NCBI GenBank assembly: GCA_023954795.1
Contig: JAGSHA010000013.1
Span: forward strand, 1 to 21,545
Direction of reading: 5' to 3'
Length of the DNA stretch: 21,545 nt
Source of the DNA: Oceanospirillaceae bacterium
GTDB taxonomy: Bacteria; Pseudomonadota; Gammaproteobacteria; Pseudomonadales; Balneatricaceae
The notes under the pieces are model-generated. The model was not told the DNA's origin. It searched no databases and saw only the letters and a program-made list of their open reading frames with translations. Every line of letters begins with the position of its first letter. Position 1 is the stretch's first letter. This document shows, in pieces, positions 16,135 to 21,545 of this stretch. Both the position numbers and the translations under genes were made by a program.

Positions 16135-17127
16135 ATGTCGGTAAAAGACCTCCTCTCACAGGACGAAATCGATGCGCTGTTGCATGGTGTTGACGACGGC
16201 GGCGTAGACACATCGGAAGAGCCTGAACCGGAGTCCGATGAAGAGGTTCGTCCCTATGATCTGGCCAGTCACGACCGTGTCGTGCGTGGCCGGATGCCAA
16301 CGCTTGAAATGATCAATGAGCGTTTCGCCCGCCATACCCGTCTGAGTTTATTTAACCTGTTACGCCGTACCGCCGATGTGGCGGTAGGGGGTATTCAGGT
16401 CATGAAGTATGGCGATTACGTACATACCTTATACGTACCGACGAGTATGAACCTGGTACGTGTGAGTCCGTTACGTGGCACTGCGTTGTTTATCATGGAT
16501 GCCAAGCTGGTGTTCAAACTGGTGGATAACTTTTTTGGTGGTGACGGGCGTCATGCCAAAATCGAAGGACGCGAGTTTACGCCGACAGAAACTCGCTTGG
16601 TGCACAAGGTGATCGGTCAGTTCTTTCATGACTTGAAAGAAGCTTGGGCGCCGGTAATGGATGTTGATTTTGAGTATCTGGGGCATGAGGTTAACCCGGC
16701 GATGGCTAACGTCATCAATCCGGGCGATGTAATCGTTATCAGTAGCTTTCAGGTTGATATGGATAATGGCAGTGGTGAGTTTCATGTTGCTATGCCGTAT
16801 TCAATGCTGGAACCCATTCGCGACAAACTGGTTGCAGGGGTTCAGAACAGTGAAGATCACTCTGATGAGCGTTGGCAGACGGCGATGAGACGCGACATCA
16901 TGATGGCGCGCATGAATTTGCAGATCACCTTAGCTGAGAAGAAATTGACACTGCGCGATGTTTTGGAGTTGGAAGAAGGGGATGTTATCCCTGTGGATAT
17001 TCCAGAAAATTTGCGGATGAAAGTGAATAAAGTGCCTGTGTTTGAAGGTAAGTTGGGTGTTTCGCGAGGCAATCTGGCCATTAAGCTTGTTGGTCAGGTG
17101 AAAGAAGAGCTGCGTCTGGATAAGTAG
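16135..17127 (+). CDS. fliM: Flagellar motor switch protein FliM
   Basis: A 330-residue C-ring protein. The N-terminal LSQDEIDALLHG (7-18) is the phospho-CheY-binding peptide. An acidic linker leads to the middle CheC-like domain with FFGGDGRHAKIEGREFTPTE (about 138-157), and the C-terminal SpoA domain (about 255-325) pairs with FliN. FliM transmits the chemotaxis signal to FliG and sets rotation direction. Length and motifs are typical. The intact CheY peptide implies a working chemotaxis system elsewhere in the genome. It starts 7 bp after fliL. Confidence 0.97.
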   Translation: MSVKDLLSQDEIDALLHGVDDGGVDTSEEPEPESDEEVRPYDLASHDRVVRGRMPTLEMINERFARHTRLSLFNLLRRTADVAVGGIQVMKYGDYVHTLYVPTSMNLVRVSPLRGTALFIMDAKLVFKLVDNFFGGDGRHAKIEGREFTPTETRLVHKVIGQFFHDLKEAWAPVMDVDFEYLGHEVNPAMANVINPGDVIVISSFQVDMDNGSGEFHVAMPYSMLEPIRDKLVAGVQNSEDHSDERWQTAMRRDIMMARMNLQITLAEKKLTLRDVLELEEGDVIPVDIPENLRMKVNKVPVFEGKLGVSRGNLAIKLVGQVKEELRLDK

Positions 17128-17152
17128 CAGATAGTAGCTGGAGAGCAATTGA

Positions 17153-17584
17153 ATGAGCGATGAGAACAATCAGGACGTAGACCAGCAGGCGATGGCCGAT
17201 GAGTGGGCTGCGGCGATGGAGCAGCAGCTAACTTCGGAGACTGACGCTGAAGGTGCATCTGGCGCGGATGTGGGTGAGTCTGTAGAGCTGGATGAGCTCC
17301 GGGATGATGCGAATCCTGTGGATGATCCCAAGCTGGATGTGATTCTGGATATTCCTGTGACGTTGTCCATGGAGGTCGGTGAGACTGACATTGCAATCCG
17401 CAACTTACTGCAGCTCAATCAAGGGTCGGTGATTGAGTTGAACCGTGTTGCCGGTGAGCCGTTGGACGTTAAGGTTAACGGTACGCTGATTGCACATGGG
17501 GAGGTTGTTGTGGTTAACGACCGTTATGGAATTCGCCTGACTGATGTTATCAGTCCGCAGGAGCGCATCAAGCGTCTCAAATAA
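17153..17584 (+). CDS. fliN: Flagellar motor switch protein FliN
   Basis: A 143-residue C-ring protein with a variable acidic N-terminus (about 1-60) and a SpoA domain (about 62-140) holding the signature DIPVTLSMEVGETDIAIRNL and VNDRYGIRLTDVISPQER. FliN forms the base of the C-ring with FliM and docks FliH for export. Similarity to longer FliY proteins is limited to the SpoA domain; the short length favours FliN. The ATG is 25 bp after fliM with AGGAG-like GGAGAG upstream. Confidence 0.95.
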   Translation: MSDENNQDVDQQAMADEWAAAMEQQLTSETDAEGASGADVGESVELDELRDDANPVDDPKLDVILDIPVTLSMEVGETDIAIRNLLQLNQGSVIELNRVAGEPLDVKVNGTLIAHGEVVVVNDRYGIRLTDVISPQERIKRLK

Positions 17585-17591
17585 GGTGGTT

Positions 17592-18071
17592 ATGTTCAGC
17601 CGCATATCCTCAGCTATCTCTTTGCTGTTCATCAGCCTCTTTGCTCAATATGGGGTGGCGGCTGATGAGGTCCTGTCTGCACCAGTAACGTCAGAACCGG
17701 GTGCCGATGTCACTCGGGGCGTAACGCCTATGGCAACGTCTGACCCTTTCTCAACTGAAGCTGTCCTTCAACTGCTGTTAGGTTTGTTGTTTGTTATTGC
17801 ACTGATTTTTCTTCTGGCATGGATCGCGCGCCGTTCTTTGGGTGTGACTCAGACCGGGCGACATATGAGAGTCATCACCGGGTTGCCTTTGGGAGCGCGT
17901 GAAAAAGTCGTGTTGGTTGAGGTGGGCAAGGAGCAACTGCTGTTGGGGGTTGCGCCGGGACGGGTGAACTTGATCACCCGCTTTGATGAACCGGTCGTGG
18001 ATAGTGGTGAACCTGAAGGTGCGTTCGGGCAGCGGTTGGTTGAAGCGTTACAGCGGAGATCCGACTCTTGA
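17592..18071 (+). CDS. fliO: Flagellar biosynthesis protein FliO
   Basis: A 159-residue membrane protein that assists assembly of the FliP ring of the export gate. The N-terminus MFSRISSAISLLFISLFAQ plus GVAADE looks like a cleavable signal. A second helix at about 59-79 (LQLLLGLLFVIALIFLLAWIA) is followed by a cytoplasmic FliO domain containing GARE and LLLGVAPGRVNLI. FliO diverges fast, so position between fliN and fliP carries weight. The start at 17592 is chosen because AAGG lies five bases upstream; the in-frame extension to 17544 would overlap fliN by 41 bases and place charged residues before the signal. The stop overlaps the fliP start. Confidence 0.9.
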   Translation: MFSRISSAISLLFISLFAQYGVAADEVLSAPVTSEPGADVTRGVTPMATSDPFSTEAVLQLLLGLLFVIALIFLLAWIARRSLGVTQTGRHMRVITGLPLGAREKVVLVEVGKEQLLLGVAPGRVNLITRFDEPVVDSGEPEGAFGQRLVEALQRRSDS

Positions 18072-18808
18072 GAGCGTTGTTGGCCGTTGCCATTCTGTTG
18101 GGGTGGAGTATTCCCGCTGTCGCAGCTGATGTAGGTATCCCTGCGATCAGTGTTACGTCAGGTGAGGATGGCGTAGAAAATTACAGTGTAACGATCCAGA
18201 TCCTTGCGCTGATGACCATGCTGACGTTCCTGCCAGCTATGGTTATGATGATGACATCGTTTACCCGAATCATTATCGTTTTTGCAATTTTACGTCAGGC
18301 ATTAGGTTTGCAACAAACGCCGTCTAACCAGGTTATGGTGGGGTTGGCGATGTTTCTGAGCTTATTCATCATGACGCCAGTGCTCGAAAAAGTGAATACT
18401 CAGGCTGTTCAGCCATATATGGAAGAGCGGATGGGTGTGGTACAGGCGTTGGAGGCCGCAAGCGGTCCTTTTCGGGAGTTTATGTTAAAGCAGACCCGTG
18501 AAAGTGATCTGGATATGTTTATGAAGATCTCTAAAACGCCTAAGGTGAATGGTGTTGATGAGATCCCGTTTTCGGTGCTGGTACCTGCTTTTGTGACCAG
18601 TGAGCTGAAAACCGCCTTCCAGATAGGGTTTATGTTATTTATCCCGTTTTTGGTGATTGATATGGTGGTGGCCAGTGTCCTGATGGCCATGGGTATGATG
18701 ATGCTGTCTCCAGTCATTATCTCGCTGCCGTTTAAGATAATGTTGTTTGTACTGGCTGATGGCTGGGCCATGGTGGTGGGTACATTAGCAGCCAGCTTCG
18801 GTATATAG
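18068..18808 (+). CDS. fliP: Flagellar export gate protein FliP (TTG start)
   Basis: A 246-residue core protein of the export gate pore. A signal peptide (MRALLAVAILLGWSIPAVAA) is followed by four membrane segments and typical FliP motifs, including MMMTSFTRIIIVFAILRQAL (about 57-76) and the C-terminal LPFKIMLFVLADGW. Translation appears to start at TTG 18068-18070, which overlaps the fliO TGA by four bases and has GGAG nine bases upstream. The first in-frame ATG is well inside the mature protein, so it cannot be the start. The rare start and overlap suggest coupled, lowered translation. Confidence 0.95.
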   Translation: MRALLAVAILLGWSIPAVAADVGIPAISVTSGEDGVENYSVTIQILALMTMLTFLPAMVMMMTSFTRIIIVFAILRQALGLQQTPSNQVMVGLAMFLSLFIMTPVLEKVNTQAVQPYMEERMGVVQALEAASGPFREFMLKQTRESDLDMFMKISKTPKVNGVDEIPFSVLVPAFVTSELKTAFQIGFMLFIPFLVIDMVVASVLMAMGMMMLSPVIISLPFKIMLFVLADGWAMVVGTLAASFGI

Positions 18809-18817
18809 AGGTCTCAT

Positions 18818-19087
18818 ATGTCGACCGATGTGGTACTCGATGTTTACGGTGAAGCGTTCATGCTCATCGTTATTCTGGTGGCTGTGATCATTACGCCCAG
18901 TCTTATGGTTGGATTGCTGATATCAATGTTTCAGGCGGCAACACAGATTAACGAACAGACGTTGAGCTTTCTGCCCCGATTGATTGTCACGCTGACGGTT
19001 ATTATGGTCATGGGGCCTTGGATAGTTGGTAAATTTAAGGACCTGTTCTCCTACCTGTTTCATAATATCCCCTATCTGATCGGGTGA
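18818..19087 (+). CDS. fliQ: Flagellar export gate protein FliQ
   Basis: An 89-residue protein with two membrane helices (about 12-37 and 50-72), of normal FliQ length. The motifs AFMLIVILVAVIITPSLMVG and FQAATQINEQTLSFLPRLI are diagnostic. FliQ subunits pack around the FliP-FliR core and form the outer part of the gate. It sits 9 bp after fliP and 4 bp before fliR. Confidence 0.97.
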   Translation: MSTDVVLDVYGEAFMLIVILVAVIITPSLMVGLLISMFQAATQINEQTLSFLPRLIVTLTVIMVMGPWIVGKFKDLFSYLFHNIPYLIG

Positions 19088-19091
19088 TCCT

Positions 19092-19877
19092 GTGTTTGAG
19101 CTGGATCTAGGGCAGATAGATCGCATCGTATCCTCCTTCCTATGGCCGTTTTTTCGTGTGGCCTCCTTTTTTATGGTTATTCCCATGATTGGCTCACGGC
19201 TGGTGCCGGTGCGTATCCGTCTGGGGTTGGCGTTGGCGGTCTCTTTGCTGATTGTGCCACTGTTACCTGATATGCCGGTTTACGATGGACTGGCATTTGA
19301 ATCCGTAAAAATTATCGCGCAACAGATCCTTATCGGTTCCCTGATGGGGTTTGCTGTGCAGGTGCTATTTCAAGTGTTTGTGTTGGGTGCACAGCTGACC
19401 GCCATGCAGATGGGTCTGGGATTCGCATCGACATCCGATCCGGCCAATGGTGTTTCGGTGGTTATACTGGGTCAGTATTACTTGATGATCGTCATGATGT
19501 TTTTCTTGGCGACAAATGGGCATCTGATCATGATTGAGCTGCTGGTCAAAAGCTTCACGCTGGTACCGGTAGGCGGTGCGACCTTGGTGATCGACTCGTA
19601 CTGGAAAATGGCATTAGCGGGCAGCTGGATGTTTTCAGGTGCCTTGATGATCGCCTTGCCTGCGGTTACCGCTCTATTGGTGGTTAACTTTGCTTTTGGT
19701 GTGATGACGCGTGCCGCGCCGCAGCTCAATATCTTCGCGATCGGTTTTCCATTCACTATGCTGATGGGGTTACTCATCGCGTGGATTTCAATGGGTGACC
19801 TGTTGGGGCATTATTTTAAGATGACAGAGTTTGCATTGGATTATCTGTTGAACATGATTGTCGCGGAGACACCCTGA
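19092..19877 (+). CDS. fliR: Flagellar export gate protein FliR (GTG start)
   Basis: A 261-residue multi-pass protein, one copy of which closes the FliP pentamer. About six membrane segments are visible, with conserved MQMGLGFASTSDPANGVS (about 105-122) and a C-terminal FPFTMLMGLLIAWISM. The start is GTG at 19092, four bases after the fliQ stop, with only a weak Shine-Dalgarno; no in-frame ATG upstream is available without overlapping fliQ. Tight spacing suggests coupling with fliQ. The stop is immediately followed by the flhB ATG. Confidence 0.95.
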   Translation: MFELDLGQIDRIVSSFLWPFFRVASFFMVIPMIGSRLVPVRIRLGLALAVSLLIVPLLPDMPVYDGLAFESVKIIAQQILIGSLMGFAVQVLFQVFVLGAQLTAMQMGLGFASTSDPANGVSVVILGQYYLMIVMMFFLATNGHLIMIELLVKSFTLVPVGGATLVIDSYWKMALAGSWMFSGALMIALPAVTALLVVNFAFGVMTRAAPQLNIFAIGFPFTMLMGLLIAWISMGDLLGHYFKMTEFALDYLLNMIVAETP

Positions 19878-21017
19878 ATGGCAGAAGAGTCAGGTCAGGA
19901 AAAGTCAGAAGAACCCACGGCCAAACGGTTAACCGAGGCACGTGAGAAGGGCGACGTTCCCCGATCACGTGAATTGGTGACCATGGCTGTTTTGCTCGCG
20001 TCGTCTGCTGCAGCATTGATGTTTGGCGGTAAGCTCGCCCATCACATGATGAATGTGATGGTAAACAGTTACGAGCTGGAGCGAGCGGCAATATTTGACG
20101 TCAACCAGATGATCATATTTTTGACCGCTGCGTTTTATGAATCCTTTCAAGGGTTGCTGGGTTTCTTTGCGATAGTGTTGTTGGCTGCGCTTATCGGGCC
20201 TATAGCCTTAGGTGGATGGAACTTTAGTGCGCAAGCCTTTGCGCCGAAAGGGAGTCGGCTGAATCCACTATCGGGTCTTAAGCGCATGTTTTCGATGAAT
20301 GCGCTGGTGGAGCTGATCAAAGCGCTGGGTAAGTTCTCCGTCGTCGCTGCGGTCGCGATTGGAGTCTTGTGGTCGATAAAGTCTGATATTCTGGCGCTGG
20401 GTTACGGGAGTCCGCAAACGTCCTCTGAACAGGCGGTGGAGATGGTGATCTGGGTGTTTCTAATGCTCAGTGCCAGCCTGATCATCATTGCGGCAATAGA
20501 TGTTCCATTTCAGCTTTACTCCTACACCAAGAAATTAAAGATGACGATGCAGGAGATTAAGGACGAGTATAAAAATACGGAAGGTAAGCCGGAAGTCAAA
20601 GGCCGTATTCGGCAGATGCAGCGTGAAATCTCTCAGCGACAGATGATGAAGGATGTTCCTGAGGCGGATGTGGTTATTACCAACCCGACTCACTATTCCG
20701 TTGCGCTGAAGTACGACAGTGAGCGTGGCGGTGCGCCTTACGTTGTTGCTTTGGGGGCAGACTTTGTGGCCCTCAAAATTCGGGAAATCGCTAAAGAAAA
20801 CGATATACCTATTCTTTCCGCTCCGCCGTTGGCGCGGGCGCTCTACTACTCCTCTGAAATTAACGAGGAGATCCCTGCCGGTTTGTATACGGCTGTCGCT
20901 CAGGTATTGGCGTATGTCTTCCAGCTAAAAAATTACAAAGTCTATCAGGCTGAAAAGCCCTATCCACCGTCAGCAAATGATCTGGATATCCCTGAGGAAT
21001 ATCGTCGGGACGAATGA
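19878..21017 (+). CDS. flhB: Flagellar export switch protein FlhB
   Basis: A 379-residue inner-membrane protein. The N-terminus has the conserved EKSEEPTAKRLTEAREKGDV segment (8-27), four membrane helices follow up to about 210, and the cytoplasmic domain carries the autocleavage motif NPTH at 269-272, the same position as in Salmonella FlhB. Cleavage there, together with FliK, switches export from rod/hook to filament proteins. Length is normal with a short C-terminal extension ending EEYRRDE. It abuts fliR with no gap and is the last gene of the fliK-flhB run; a sigma-54 site for flhA starts three bases after its stop. Confidence 0.97.
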   Translation: MAEESGQEKSEEPTAKRLTEAREKGDVPRSRELVTMAVLLASSAAALMFGGKLAHHMMNVMVNSYELERAAIFDVNQMIIFLTAAFYESFQGLLGFFAIVLLAALIGPIALGGWNFSAQAFAPKGSRLNPLSGLKRMFSMNALVELIKALGKFSVVAAVAIGVLWSIKSDILALGYGSPQTSSEQAVEMVIWVFLMLSASLIIIAAIDVPFQLYSYTKKLKMTMQEIKDEYKNTEGKPEVKGRIRQMQREISQRQMMKDVPEADVVITNPTHYSVALKYDSERGGAPYVVALGADFVALKIREIAKENDIPILSAPPLARALYYSSEINEEIPAGLYTAVAQVLAYVFQLKNYKVYQAEKPYPPSANDLDIPEEYRRDE

Positions 21018-21019
21018 TC

Positions 21020-21035
21020 TGGCTTATTTCTTGCA
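21020..21035 (+). promoter_or_regulatory. Sigma-54 promoter for flhA
   Basis: TGGCTTATTTCTTGCA has GG at 21021-21022 and GC at 21033-21034 with ten bases between and complete TGGC and TTGCA elements. The predicted start is near 21046, giving a leader of about 116 bases, close to that of fliE. flhA is an RpoN/FleQ-dependent transcript in Pseudomonas, which agrees. Confidence 0.7.
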
Positions 21036-21062
21036 GATTCTAATTTCGTACCTGTATTTATC

Positions 21063-21076
21063 GTCAAAAAATTGTC
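21063..21076 (+). promoter_or_regulatory. FleQ-like box 1 in the flhA leader
   Basis: GTCAAAAAATTGTC matches the remembered FleQ consensus GTCAATAAATTGAC at 12 of 14 positions. It lies about 17-30 bases downstream of the predicted flhA start. Its closeness to the start could make it either an activating or a repressing site. Confidence 0.5.
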
Positions 21077-21134
21077 TTTCGCGGTGTTGTGGCGTTTGGT
21101 TGTGCTAAGGTACACGTGTTGTTGGTTGTGTAGT

Positions 21135-21148
21135 GTCATTATATTGAC
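21135..21148 (+). promoter_or_regulatory. FleQ-like box 2 in the flhA leader
   Basis: GTCATTATATTGAC matches the FleQ consensus at 12 of 14 positions with both GTCA/TGAC arms intact. It begins 101 bases after the C of the flhA -12 element; the fliE box begins 100 bases after the C of its own -12 element. This shared distance supports both. The box also overlaps a TATATT that could otherwise be read as a sigma-70 -10. Confidence 0.6.
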
Positions 21149-21161
21149 GTTGGTATGTTGA

Positions 21162-21545
21162 GTGGATAGAGCGGAACTTTTATCAAATGCACGCAGTTTA
21201 GGACAGGGAAACCTGGGTGTTCCTTTCCTGCTGCTGATTATTTTGGCGATGGTGACATTGCCGATGCCGCCATTTCTGCTGGATGTGTTGTTTACGTTCA
21301 ACATCGCGCTGTCCATCGTTGTCTTGTTGGTGAGCATTTACGCACTGCGGCCGCTAGAATTTGCGGTATTTCCAAGTATTTTGCTGGTCGCGACATTAAT
21401 GCGGTTGGCCCTGAATGTAGCCTCTACTCGTGTAGTGTTACTGTATGGTCACGAGGGCGGAGACGCGGCAGGTAAGGTCATTGAGGCTTTTGGTGCCGTT
21501 GTGATTGGCGGCAACTATGTCGTAGGTTTGGTGGTGTTCATGATC
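21162..21545 (+). CDS. flhA: Flagellar export gate protein FlhA (N-terminal 128 residues, cut by window edge)
   Basis: The frame from GTG 21162 stays open to the window edge. The protein begins MDRAELLSNARSLGQGNLGV and continues with FlhA-specific LPPF-like and membrane motifs: MPPFLLDVLFTFNIALSIVV, YALRPLEFAVFPSILLVATL, RLALNVASTRVVLLYGHEG and KVIEAFGAVVIGGNYVVG. FlhA forms the nonameric export gate that uses proton motive force and binds late export chaperones. The GTG is required because an in-frame TGA lies directly before it; no good Shine-Dalgarno is visible. The rest of the membrane part and the cytoplasmic domain are outside the window. It has its own predicted sigma-54 promoter 116-142 bases upstream. 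Confidence 0.95.
   Translation, partial: MDRAELLSNARSLGQGNLGVPFLLLIILAMVTLPMPPFLLDVLFTFNIALSIVVLLVSIYALRPLEFAVFPSILLVATLMRLALNVASTRVVLLYGHEGGDAAGKVIEAFGAVVIGGNYVVGLVVFMI

Noticed and set aside
21090..21106. Second sigma-54-like element TGGCGTTTGGTTGTGCT upstream of flhA
   Set aside because: The GG-to-GC spacing is 11 bases, not 10, and sigma-54 does not tolerate this; the site at 21020 fits exactly.
21119..21145. Sigma-70 promoter for flhA (TTGTTG and TATATT)
   Set aside because: The spacer is only 15 bases and the TATATT lies within a better-supported FleQ-like palindrome.

Overview
The window reads as chromosomal DNA from a motile marine-type gammaproteobacterium. I infer an Oceanospirillales- or Pseudomonas-like lineage; the species is not identifiable. 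It holds two blocks: an acetate or monocarboxylate uptake and sensing cluster (about 1-7800) and a long flagellar basal-body and export cluster (about 7900 to the right edge). I see no RNA genes, mobile elements, CRISPR arrays or broken genes.

Left block. On the minus strand is the N-terminal 940 codons of a large sensor kinase in which a sodium/solute-symporter-like membrane module is followed by STAC-like and PAS domains (CrbS/MxtR/CbrA type); its kinase core lies outside the window. Divergent from it, after a 275-bp regulatory gap, are a DUF4212 small subunit and a 602-aa sodium:solute symporter with the codon use of a highly expressed gene. Past an intrinsic terminator come a cNMP-binding/CBS/DUF294 nucleotidyltransferase-like protein and a DEDDh 3'-5' exonuclease, closed by a second terminator.

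Right block. fliE-F-G-H-I-J, fliK-L-M-N-O-P-Q-R-flhB and the start of flhA all lie on the plus strand. Many junctions overlap or abut, which indicates translational coupling. Together they encode the MS ring and rod adaptor (FliE, FliF), the rotor/switch (FliG, FliM, FliN), the export ATPase complex (FliH, FliI, FliJ), hook-length control (FliK), the stator-associated FliL, and the export gate (FliO, FliP, FliQ, FliR, FlhB, FlhA).

Regulation. The most informative signal is in the gaps. Sites with the exact sigma-54 layout TGG-N8-TTGCW occur upstream of the DUF4212 gene, fliE, fliK and flhA. The fliE and flhA leaders also carry FleQ-like palindromes close to GTCAATAAATTGAC, downstream of the predicted starts. 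In both leaders one box begins almost exactly 100 bp after the -12 element. The fliE promoter overlaps the terminator of the preceding exonuclease gene. No flagellar master regulator gene (fleQ/flrA, fleSR/flrBC) is in the window, so the activators must be encoded elsewhere.

I found no clearly new system. The content is a recognisable flagellar core next to an acetate-switch locus; the novelty lies in the regulatory wiring and in this junction.
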